NCBI GenBank assembly: GCA_041563315.1
Contig: JBFFNE010000116.1
Coordinates: 1 to 6,309 of the forward strand
Origin: JBFEYJ01 sp041563315
GTDB taxonomy: Bacteria > Pseudomonadota > Gammaproteobacteria > Thiohalomonadales > Thiohalomonadaceae
Direction: 5' to 3'
DNA: 6,309 nt
Part shown: piece by piece, positions 1 to 5,874 of the stretch
Position numbering within the stretch: position 1 is the first letter of the stretch
Layout of the letters: each line of letters starts with the position of its first letter
Translations under genes and position numbers: made by a program
The notes under the pieces: generated by a model
What the model was told of the DNA's origin: nothing
Databases searched by the model: none
The model's input: only the letters and a program-made list of their open reading frames with translations

Positions 1-15
1 AAAGAGGACAGAGGA

Positions 16-1431
16 ATGGCCGGCAAGACCCTGTACGACAAATTGTGGGATGCCCATGTGGTGCGCACCGAAGAGGATGGCACGGCGCTTATCTATATCG
101 ATCGCCACCTGGTGCATGAGGTGACCTCGCCCCAGGCCTTCGAAGGACTCCGTCTGGCTGGGCGCAAGCTGTGGCGCACTGATTCTGTTCTCGCAACCCC
201 CGATCATAATGTGCCGACCACCGGCCAGATTGGGGGGATTGCCGGGATCGCAGATCCCATCGCCCGCATTCAGGTCGAGACCCTGGACGCCAACGTCAAA
301 GAATTTGGCGTGACCTACTTCCCGATGAACGACGCGCGCCAGGGTATCGTCCATGTGGTCGGCCCCGAAGAAGGAGCGACCTTGCCCGGCATGACCGTGG
401 TGTGCGGTGACTCACACACCTCGACCCATGGCGCTTTCGGCGCGCTGGCCCACGGAATCGGTACGTCCGAGGTGGAGCATGTGCTGGCCACCCAGTGCCT
501 AGTGCAGAAGAAGATGAAGAACATGCTGGTGTCGGTGGATGGCAAGGTTGGCCCCGGTGTCACCGCTAAGGACATCGTGCTGGCAATTATTGGCAAGATC
601 GGCACCGCCGGCGGTACCGGCTATGCTATCGAGTTTGGTGGCGAGGCGATCAGCGACCTCTCCGTGGAGGGGCGCATGACCGTATGTAACATGGCCATAG
701 AGGCCGGTGCCCGCGCCGGCATGGTGGCAGTAGATGAGAAAACTATTGAGTACTTCAAGGGCCGTCCCTTCGCCCCCAAGGGCGAGATGTGGGAGCGCGC
801 CGTCGAGGCATGGCGTGACTTGAAGAGTGATCCTGATGCCCATTTTGATACGGAAGTGCATCTGGATGCGAACGAAATCAAGCCGCAAGTCACTTGGGGT
901 ACCTCGCCGGAGATGGTGGTGCCGGTCGATGCCACTGTCCCTGATCCCGGCGCCGAGAGCGACCCAATCAAGGCCGAGGGAATGCAACGCGCGCTGGAGT
1001 ATATGGGTCTGGAGGCCGGCATGCCGATTACCGACATCCCGGTGGATGTGGTGTTCATTGGTTCCTGCACCAATTCGCGCATCGAGGACTTGCGTGAAGC
1101 CGCCGCGGTGGCCAAGGGCCGTAAGGTGGCCTCGACAGTGAAGCAGGCACTGGTGGTACCCGGTTCTGGCCTGGTAAAGAAACAGGCTGAGGAGGAGGGG
1201 CTCGACAAGATCTTCAGCGAAGCCGGCTTCGAGTGGCGCGAACCGGGCTGCTCCATGTGCCTGGCGATGAACGCCGACCGCCTGGAGCCGGGTGAGCGCT
1301 GCGCCTCCACCTCGAACCGCAACTTCGAGGGACGCCAGGGCAACGCCGGCCGTACCCACCTGGTCAGCCCGGCGATGGCCGCGGCCGCGGCAATCAAGGG
1401 CCACTTCACCGACGTGCGTGAAATGAACTGA
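16..1431 (+). CDS. leuC: 3-isopropylmalate dehydratase, large subunit (LeuC)
   Basis: Large, iron-sulfur subunit of cytosolic isopropylmalate isomerase, which with LeuD converts 2-isopropylmalate to 3-isopropylmalate in leucine synthesis. The 471-residue product is full length for the bacterial LeuC family. Aconitase-superfamily signatures are visible in order: TPDHNVPT (61-68), GDSHTSTHGAFG (131-142), GSCTNSR (349-355), GCSMCLAMN (411-419) and STSNRNFEGRQG (431-442). Cys351, Cys412 and Cys415 are the expected three ligands of the [4Fe-4S] cluster. The ATG at 16 has AGAGGA at 3-8, seven bases upstream, and the N-terminus (MAGKTLYDKLWDAHVV) is typical of LeuC. Homoaconitase and other aconitase-family enzymes are related, but length, motifs and adjacent leuD and leuB make LeuC nearly certain. 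The promoter lies outside the window. Confidence 0.98.
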   Translation: MAGKTLYDKLWDAHVVRTEEDGTALIYIDRHLVHEVTSPQAFEGLRLAGRKLWRTDSVLATPDHNVPTTGQIGGIAGIADPIARIQVETLDANVKEFGVTYFPMNDARQGIVHVVGPEEGATLPGMTVVCGDSHTSTHGAFGALAHGIGTSEVEHVLATQCLVQKKMKNMLVSVDGKVGPGVTAKDIVLAIIGKIGTAGGTGYAIEFGGEAISDLSVEGRMTVCNMAIEAGARAGMVAVDEKTIEYFKGRPFAPKGEMWERAVEAWRDLKSDPDAHFDTEVHLDANEIKPQVTWGTSPEMVVPVDATVPDPGAESDPIKAEGMQRALEYMGLEAGMPITDIPVDVVFIGSCTNSRIEDLREAAAVAKGRKVASTVKQALVVPGSGLVKKQAEEEGLDKIFSEAGFEWREPGCSMCLAMNADRLEPGERCASTSNRNFEGRQGNAGRTHLVSPAMAAAAAIKGHFTDVREMN

Positions 1432-1432
1432 T

Positions 1433-1507
1433 TTAACGCAAAGGCCGCAAAGTTTTCTGTGCCTTATTTTCTCCGCGTCCTTTGCGCCTCTGCCAACTCT
1501 GCGTTAA
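1433..1507. repeat. Intergenic inverted repeat of AACGCAAAG-type units, leuC/leuD gap
   Basis: This element fills most of the 89-base gap. It begins one base after the leuC stop codon, with perfect 8-base ends TTAACGCA (1433-1440) and TGCGTTAA (1500-1507). A second matched pair lies inside: CGCAAAG (1446-1452) and CTTTGCG (1480-1486). The left arm reads as two units, AACGCAAAGG and CCGCAAAG. The right arm, read on the minus strand, is a run of 8-9 base units of the type AACGCAGAG, GGCAGAG, GCGCAAAG and GACGCGGAG. Related elements lie in the next two gaps. The arms could fold into a long imperfect hairpin in the mRNA. No T-run follows, so it is not a classical terminator. Function unknown. Confidence 0.8.
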
Positions 1508-1511
1508 GGGG
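1506..1511 (+). promoter_or_regulatory. Shine-Dalgarno site of leuD
   Basis: AAGGGG lies nine bases before the ATG at 1521 and decides the leuD start. Its first two bases overlap the terminal TGCGTTAA of the intergenic repeat, so the repeat edge forms part of this ribosome binding site. An in-frame TTG at 1482 would add 13 residues encoded entirely by the repeat and upstream leader, and is not the likely start. Confidence 0.75.
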
Positions 1512-1520
1512 TTTTTTGTT

Positions 1521-2159
1521 ATGGATAAATTTGAAAATTTGACGGCGATTGTGGCGCCTTTGGACCGTTCCAACGTGGACACCGATGCCATTATCCCCAA
1601 GCAGTTCCTGAAGTCGATCCAGCGTAGCGGTTTCGGCCCCAACGCTTTCGACGAGTGGCGTTACCTGGACCATGGCGAGCCGGGGATCGACAACTCGAAG
1701 CGCCCGCTCAATCCCGATTTCGTGCTTAACCAGCCGCGCTACCAAGGGGCGCAGATCCTGCTGGCGCGCAAGAATTTTGGCTGCGGCTCATCCCGTGAAC
1801 ATGCCCCGTGGGCGTTGCTCGATTACGGCTTTCGCGTGATCATTGCGCCGAGCTTCGCCGATATCTTCTATAACAACTGCTTCAAGAACGGCATCCTGCC
1901 GATTGTGTTGAGCGAAGCGGAGGTGGACCAGCTGTTCAAGGAAGTCGAGGCAAATGAAGGCTATCAGCTCAACGTGGATCTGGAGGCGCAGAGCGTGACC
2001 ACCCCGTCCGGTCATGTTTTTCGCTTCGAGGTCGACCCGTTCCGCAAGCACTGCCTGATCAATGGCCTCGACGACATCGGCCTGACCCTGCAGCACGTAA
2101 ACGAGATCAAGGCCTACGAAGAACGGCGCAAGATCGAAGCGCCGTGGTTGTTCGGGTGA
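1521..2159 (+). CDS. leuD: 3-isopropylmalate dehydratase, small subunit (LeuD)
   Basis: Small (swivel-domain) subunit of isopropylmalate isomerase, partner of LeuC in the cytosol. The 212-residue product has the family length. Visible signatures are PLDRSNVDTDAIIPKQFL (13-30), NFGCGSSREHAPWAL (85-99), which is the substrate-recognition and phosphate-loop region of the aconitase swivel domain, and SFADIFYNNCFKNGILP (111-127). The ATG at 1521 is chosen because MDKFENLTAIVAPLDRSNVDTD matches the usual LeuD N-terminus and AAGGGG sits nine bases upstream. The frame stays open to a TTG at 1482, but those extra codons are repeat sequence. It follows leuC after 89 bases, all in the same direction, which suits stoichiometric expression of the two subunits. 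Confidence 0.98.
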   Translation: MDKFENLTAIVAPLDRSNVDTDAIIPKQFLKSIQRSGFGPNAFDEWRYLDHGEPGIDNSKRPLNPDFVLNQPRYQGAQILLARKNFGCGSSREHAPWALLDYGFRVIIAPSFADIFYNNCFKNGILPIVLSEAEVDQLFKEVEANEGYQLNVDLEAQSVTTPSGHVFRFEVDPFRKHCLINGLDDIGLTLQHVNEIKAYEERRKIEAPWLFG

Positions 2160-2170
2160 AAAAAGCTTTC

Positions 2171-2324
2171 AACGCAAAGGCGCAAGGGCGCAAAGGTGTT
2201 TAATACGGCGTTCTATTCGCGCTTTGTGTTGTGGCAAGTTAGACGGTAATTAGTGAATTGTGTAGAGAGATGTATTACGCACAGCGAGGAATAATTAGTT
2301 CGTTTTCTTTGCGCCTTTGCGTTA
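2171..2324. repeat. Intergenic inverted repeat, leuD/leuB gap
   Basis: The 185-base gap opens with AACGCAAAGGCGCAA (2171-2185), continued by further GCGCAAAGG units to 2196. It closes with the exact inverse TTGCGCCTTTGCGTT (2309-2323), a perfect 15-base inverted repeat around a 123-base centre. Weaker complementarity continues outward: TGAAAAA at 2157-2163, which includes the leuD stop codon, against TTTTTCA at 2327-2333. The centre is more AT-rich and holds CTTTGTGTT (2222-2230), which recurs at 3575-3583 in the leuB/asd gap. I see no open reading frame of note, no T-run terminator and no convincing promoter pair here. It belongs to the same repeat type as the neighbouring gaps. Function unknown. 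Confidence 0.85.
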
Positions 2325-2344
2325 GATTTTTCAGGAGTTAATAA

Positions 2345-3433
2345 ATGAGCAAAAAGATTGCAGTGCTGCCGGGTGACGGCATCGGTCCAGAGATTGTTAC
2401 TCAGGCGGTGAAGGTGCTGGAGGTCCTGAAGGCCGACGGCCTGGACATCGTGATGGAAGAGGCGCCGATCGGTGGTGCTGGTTACGATTCGTCCGGTGAC
2501 CCGCTGCCGAAGGCGACCCTTAAGCTGGCGCGCGAGGCCGATGCCGTACTGCTGGGTGCGGTCGGCGGCCCTGAGTACGACAAGCTGGACCGTCCGCTGC
2601 GTCCAGAGCGCGGTCTGCTGCGTATTCGCAAGGAGCTTAACCTGTTCGGCAATCTGCGTCCGGCGCTGCTTTATGAAGAGCTGGCCGACTCCTCCAGCCT
2701 CAAGCCGGAGGTGGTTGCGGGCCTGGATGTGATGATCGTGCGTGAGCTGACCGGGGATGTCTACTTCGGTCAGCCGCGCGGTATTGAAGAGCGTCCCGGC
2801 CTTGATGGCAAGGCTGAGCGGGTCGGTTTTAATACTATGCTCTACTCCGAGTCCGAGGTGCGCCGGGTGGCCCGTGTCGCTTTCGATATCGCGATGAAGC
2901 GCGACAAGCGTCTCTGCTCGGTGGACAAGGCCAACGTATTGGAGTGCTCTGAGCTGTGGCGTGAGGTGGTGCTAGAGGTGTCCAGGGACTACCCTGAGGT
3001 TGAGCTTTCACACATGTACGTCGATAACGCAGCGATGCAGCTGGTGAAGTGGCCCAAGCAGTTCGATGTCATCGTCACCGGCAACATCTTCGGCGATATC
3101 CTCTCTGATCAGGCCTCGATGCTCTCCGGCTCCATCGGCATGCTGCCCTCAGCCTCACTGGACGAGAACAACAAGGGCATGTACGAGCCGATCCACGGTT
3201 CCGCCCCGGATATCGCCGGCCAGGACAAGGCCAACCCCCTGGCCACTATTCTGTCCGTGGCGATGATGTTGCGTTACACCTTTGGTGACGAGAGCAACGC
3301 CAAACGCATCGAAGCTGCGGTCAAGACAGTGCTGGCCAAGGGCATCCGCACCGTCGATATCTGGACCGAGGGCTGCGAGCAGGTCAGCTGCAGCGGCATG
3401 GGCGACGCGGTCGTCGCGGCAATGCGGGGATAG
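2345..3433 (+). CDS. leuB: 3-isopropylmalate dehydrogenase (LeuB)
   Basis: NAD-dependent oxidative decarboxylation of 3-isopropylmalate to 2-oxoisocaproate, the step after LeuCD in leucine synthesis; a cytosolic homodimer in known members. The 362 residues match the family (E. coli about 363). Motifs seen: GDGIGPE (10-16); RPERGLLRIRKEL (86-98), the loop that separates IPMDH from isocitrate dehydrogenase; RELTGDVYFG (133-142); VDKANVL (193-199) with catalytic Lys195; YVDNAAMQL (225-233) with Asp227; GNIFGDILSDQAS (246-258) with metal-binding Asp251 and Asp255; and EPIHGSAPDIAG (281-292) at the NAD site. AGGAG at 2333-2337 lies seven bases before the ATG. Tartrate or homoisocitrate dehydrogenases are relatives, but motif and context favour LeuB strongly. 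Confidence 0.98.
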   Translation: MSKKIAVLPGDGIGPEIVTQAVKVLEVLKADGLDIVMEEAPIGGAGYDSSGDPLPKATLKLAREADAVLLGAVGGPEYDKLDRPLRPERGLLRIRKELNLFGNLRPALLYEELADSSSLKPEVVAGLDVMIVRELTGDVYFGQPRGIEERPGLDGKAERVGFNTMLYSESEVRRVARVAFDIAMKRDKRLCSVDKANVLECSELWREVVLEVSRDYPEVELSHMYVDNAAMQLVKWPKQFDVIVTGNIFGDILSDQASMLSGSIGMLPSASLDENNKGMYEPIHGSAPDIAGQDKANPLATILSVAMMLRYTFGDESNAKRIEAAVKTVLAKGIRTVDIWTEGCEQVSCSGMGDAVVAAMRG

Positions 3434-3443
3434 ATTAACACCC

Positions 3444-3609
3444 AACGCAAAGACGCAAAGGCCAATAAAGGGTTTATTGGCTATAGCTTTGCCATCCTGT
3501 GATTTGTGATTTTGCGAGACAGGTTTGAGAGGGTGAATTGGTGCATGAACGACAAAGCCTTATTTCGCTTCCCCCTTTGTGTTTTTTGCGTCTTTTCGCC
3601 TTAGCGTTA
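3444..3609. repeat. Intergenic inverted repeat, leuB/asd gap
   Basis: The 196-base gap begins, ten bases after the leuB stop, with AACGCAAAGACGCAAAGG (3444-3461). It ends with a degenerate inverse arm at 3575-3609. Read on the minus strand, that arm gives the units AACGCTAAG, GCGAAAAG, ACGCAAAAA and ACACAAAG. The last 14 bases of this edge with its flank, GCGTTAGATTTTTC (3604-3617), are identical to 2319-2332 in front of leuB. The middle (about 3482-3574) is unique sequence in which I see no gene or clear promoter. The arms match less well than in the leuD/leuB gap, which suggests an older or decayed copy. Confidence 0.75.
3461..3481. other. Small perfect hairpin after leuB
   Basis: GCCAATAAA (3461-3469) and TTTATTGGC (3473-3481) form a perfect nine-base stem around a GGG loop, starting at the end of the left repeat arm. 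The stem is AT-rich and is followed by TATAGC rather than a T-run, so it does not meet the usual picture of an intrinsic terminator. It could slow RNA decay or transcription between leuB and asd, but that is only inference. Confidence 0.5.
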
Positions 3610-3619
3610 GATTTTTCCT

Positions 3620-3624
3620 GGAGG
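3620..3624 (+). promoter_or_regulatory. Shine-Dalgarno site of asd
   Basis: GGAGG lies five bases before the ATG at 3630 and is the strongest ribosome binding site between leuB and asd. It fixes the asd start there, rather than at the in-frame GTG at 3579 inside the repeat arm. Confidence 0.85.
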
Positions 3625-3629
3625 TTTTT

Positions 3630-4742
3630 ATGAAACGAGTAGGTCTGGTTGGTTGGCGCGGCATGGTCGGTTCGGTGCTGATGCAGCGCATGCGTGAAGA
3701 GAACGATTTTGCCGATATCGAGCCGATCTTTTTCACCACTTCCCAGGCTGGTCTCCCCGGCCCGGACATCGGTAAAGATGTGCCTCCTCTCAAGGATGCC
3801 AAGAGCATTGATGAGCTCAAAGCGATGGATGTGATTATCACCTGTCAGGGAGGGGACTATACCCAGGAGGTTTATCCTGAACTGCGCAAGGTTGGCTGGA
3901 ATGGCTATTGGATCGATGCCGCTTCCACCTTGCGTATGGTTGATGAGTCGATCATCGTGCTGGATCCGGTGAACAAGAGTGTGATTCAGAATGGTCTTGC
4001 CAACGGCATCAAGACCTATGTTGGCGGCAACTGCACCGTCTCCCTGATGCTGATGGCTATCGGTGGCCTGTTTGAGAAAGACCTGGTTGAGTGGATATCA
4101 CCGATGACCTACCAGGCTGCTTCAGGTGCCGGCGCCCAGAATATGCGTGAGTTGATCAAGCAGATGGGAGGAATTCACCACAATGTGAAGACACTGCTCG
4201 ATGATCCAGCCTCTGCTATCCTCGATATCGACAGACAGGTCACCGACTATTTGCGTTCCGATGAATACCCCAAGGATCAGTGGGGTGTACCCCTGGCCGG
4301 TTCTCTTATCCCGTGGCTCGATGTGCAGCTTGATTCAGGACAGTCCAAGGAGGAATGGAAGGCGCAGGTAGAGACCAACAAGATCCTTGGCCGATCCAGC
4401 TCACCGGTACCGATCGATGGTTTGTGCGTGCGCATCGGTGCGATGCGGTGCCACAGTCAGGCCCTCACCATCAAGATGACCAAAGACGTCCCACTGGATG
4501 AGATTGACTCCATCATCGCCAGTCATAACGATTGGGTAAAGGTGGTGCCAAACGAGCGCCAGCAGACCATGGACGAGCTCACCCCGGCAGCGGTCACCGG
4601 CACCCTTACCGTGCCGGTCGGACGCATGCGCAAGTTGACCATGGGCAAGGATTATCTATCGGCCTTTACCGTGGGTGATCAGTTGCTGTGGGGCGCGGCC
4701 GAGCCGTTGCGCCGTATGCTGCGCATTTTACTGGAAGACTAA
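3630..4742 (+). CDS. asd: Aspartate-semialdehyde dehydrogenase (Asd)
   Basis: NADPH-dependent reduction of aspartyl phosphate to aspartate semialdehyde in the cytosol. This is the branch point feeding lysine and the cell-wall precursor diaminopimelate, threonine and methionine. The 370 residues fit the Gram-negative E. coli type rather than the shorter (about 340) type. Visible features: Rossmann nucleotide motif GWRGMVGSVLMQRM (8-21); GGNCTVSLMLM (132-142) with catalytic Cys135; YQAASGAG (161-168) with Gln162; and RIGAMRCHSQA (268-278) with substrate-binding Arg268 and catalytic His275. All key residues are intact. The ATG at 3630 has GGAGG five bases upstream and gives the typical MKRVGLVGWRGMVGS start. 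Upstream in-frame codons back to a GTG at 3579 are repeat sequence. The usg-type paralogue follows six bases after the stop. Confidence 0.98.
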   Translation: MKRVGLVGWRGMVGSVLMQRMREENDFADIEPIFFTTSQAGLPGPDIGKDVPPLKDAKSIDELKAMDVIITCQGGDYTQEVYPELRKVGWNGYWIDAASTLRMVDESIIVLDPVNKSVIQNGLANGIKTYVGGNCTVSLMLMAIGGLFEKDLVEWISPMTYQAASGAGAQNMRELIKQMGGIHHNVKTLLDDPASAILDIDRQVTDYLRSDEYPKDQWGVPLAGSLIPWLDVQLDSGQSKEEWKAQVETNKILGRSSSPVPIDGLCVRIGAMRCHSQALTIKMTKDVPLDEIDSIIASHNDWVKVVPNERQQTMDELTPAAVTGTLTVPVGRMRKLTMGKDYLSAFTVGDQLLWGAAEPLRRMLRILLED

Positions 4743-4748
4743 CAACAG

Positions 4749-5756
4749 ATGACAAAACGCATCAGTGTCGCCGTTGTCGGTGCGACCGGGGTGGTGGGTG
4801 AGCCTTTGCTTACCGCCCTGGAGGCGCGCAAGTTTCCTCTCGATAATCTCTATTGCCTCGATGCTGGGGAGGCCATCGGTGAGAGCCTGCGCTATTTTGG
4901 GAAGAGCCTGTCGGTTGAATCTGTCGCCGATTTTGATTTTTCTCTGGTTCAGTTAGTCTTTTTCTGCGTTGACGCCGAGCTGTCCAATCGTTTTGCCTAT
5001 TTGGCGACTGACGCGGGTTGCACCGTTATCGACTGCAGCGGCGCCTTCAATGCCGAATACGACGTGCCTCTGGTGATTCCCGCGGTAAACCCAGAGACTT
5101 TGGATGATTTCCCACAGAGCCGCATCCTTGCCAATCCTTCTCCGGCTGTTACCGCCTTGCTGCTGATCCTTAAACCACTGCATGAGGTGGTGGGGATTGA
5201 ACGGGTCAACCTCACCATTTTCGAACCGGTCTCCATCGCTGATAAGGCTGGTATCGATGAGCTGGCTGCCCAGACCGTCTCATTGTTGAACATGAAAGAG
5301 ACTCGCAGTCGGGTCTTTCCCCAACAGATTGCGTTTAATCTTCTCCCGCAGCTTGGTTCGCTAATGGATAACGGCTATACCGAAGGGGAGATGAGCGTCG
5401 TACAGGAAACGCAGAAAATATTGGGCGAAGGGATACAGATCAACCCCACCTCTGTAGTGGTGCCGGTGTTTTATGGACTAGGCATGGCTGTTCATCTGGA
5501 GTGCCGTAGTCATCTTTCAGCGGTAGAGGCACGGGCATTGCTGTCTGATGCACCTATCGTGCGCCTGTATGAGGAAAATGCTCCTACACCGGTTGACGAT
5601 GCAACCAAAAGGGAGAGGGTTTGTGTCGGACGGGTGAGGGAAGACATTGCCAATCCCTTGGGCCTGAACCTCTGGATCACGGCCGATAATGTCCGCACAG
5701 GGGCCGCGTTGAATGCAGTTCAGATTGCTGAGCTATGGGGAAAATGCTATACATAA
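4749..5756 (+). CDS. usg: Usg-type aspartate-semialdehyde dehydrogenase paralogue, probably non-catalytic
   Basis: This 335-residue protein has the ASADH fold: a Rossmann motif VVGATGVVGEPLL (9-21), and a conserved C-terminal helix region ADNVRTGAALNAVQIAELW (312-330). By hand alignment to canonical ASADHs, the catalytic positions are changed. The Cys of NPNCST falls at Pro132 (NPSPAV, 129-134), the Gln of YQAVSGAG at Glu159 (FEPVS), the substrate Arg at Val237, and the catalytic His at Leu244 (VPVFYGLGMAV, 238-248). This is the pattern expected of Usg proteins, found beside asd or before truA/fimV in Gammaproteobacteria. Their role is not known to me. The gene starts six bases after asd with no good SD (GGAAG at 4733-4737 is eleven bases away), so translation is probably coupled to asd. 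The intact 335-codon frame argues against a decaying pseudogene. Confidence 0.9.
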   Translation: MTKRISVAVVGATGVVGEPLLTALEARKFPLDNLYCLDAGEAIGESLRYFGKSLSVESVADFDFSLVQLVFFCVDAELSNRFAYLATDAGCTVIDCSGAFNAEYDVPLVIPAVNPETLDDFPQSRILANPSPAVTALLLILKPLHEVVGIERVNLTIFEPVSIADKAGIDELAAQTVSLLNMKETRSRVFPQQIAFNLLPQLGSLMDNGYTEGEMSVVQETQKILGEGIQINPTSVVVPVFYGLGMAVHLECRSHLSAVEARALLSDAPIVRLYEENAPTPVDDATKRERVCVGRVREDIANPLGLNLWITADNVRTGAALNAVQIAELWGKCYT

Positions 5757-5765
5757 GCAGGAGTT

Positions 5766-5808
5766 AGTTGCATAAACTAAAGTTCATTGGTAAGTTTATG
5801 CCTCAACT
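5766..5808. repeat. Inverted repeat in the usg/fimV gap
   Basis: GCATAAACT (5770-5778) is perfectly inverted as AGTTTATGC (5793-5801) around a 14-base loop. After a three-base bulge the stem continues with AGTT (5766-5769) and AACT (5805-5808). It starts about ten bases after the usg stop and lies well before the fimV start. No T-run follows, so a Rho-independent terminator is not clear. An operator or RNA stability element is equally possible. It is unrelated in sequence to the AACGCAAAG repeats. Confidence 0.5.
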
Positions 5809-5836
5809 GTGCGTGTGAAATGCAAATTCACCTAGA

Positions 5837-5853
5837 AATTATAAGTATATTGT
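5837..5853 (+). promoter_or_regulatory. AT-rich stretch before fimV, possible promoter region
   Basis: The AT-rich run from AATT at 5837 to 5853 contains TATAAG (5840-5845) and TATATT (5846-5851), either of which could serve as a -10 box. No good -35 hexamer sits 16-18 bases upstream of either. The 118-base gap after a tightly packed asd-usg pair makes a separate fimV promoter plausible, but the sequence alone is weak support. Confidence 0.2.
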
Positions 5854-5861
5854 GACGTGAA

Positions 5862-5866
5862 GGGAG
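5862..5866 (+). promoter_or_regulatory. Shine-Dalgarno site of the fimV-like gene
   Basis: GGGAG lies eight bases before the GTG at 5875. This favours that start over the in-frame GTG at 5857, which has no purine-rich site at the right distance and would add six residues ahead of the signal peptide. Confidence 0.65.
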
Positions 5867-5874
5867 TAAGGACG

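Noticed and set aside
499..1409. Two long minus-strand open frames (301 and 262 codons) opposite leuC
   Set aside because: They overlap the strongly conserved leuC in antisense. Their products are rich in His/Arg or Ser/Ala/Arg with no recognisable motif, and such frames are common opposite GC-rich genes.
1482..1520. TTG start extending LeuD by 13 residues
   Set aside because: The added codons are repeat-arm sequence. The ATG at 1521 has an SD and gives the family's normal N-terminus.
2186..2308. Internal promoter between leuD and leuB
   Set aside because: AATAAT at 2290-2295 resembles a -10 box, but no acceptable -35 hexamer lies 16-18 bases upstream.
3461..3481. Rho-independent terminator after leuB
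   Set aside because: The stem is AT-rich and is not followed by a T-run.
1433..3609. CRISPR array
   Set aside because: The repeated units are only about 8-9 bases and contiguous, with no regular spacers between them and no cas genes in the window.
3579..3629. GTG start extending Asd by 17 residues
   Set aside because: The extra codons come from the repeat arm and the SD itself. The ATG at 3630 with GGAGG five bases upstream fits the family start exactly.
5857..5874. Earlier GTG start for the fimV-like gene
   Set aside because: It is in frame but has no SD, and would put six residues before a well-formed signal peptide start.
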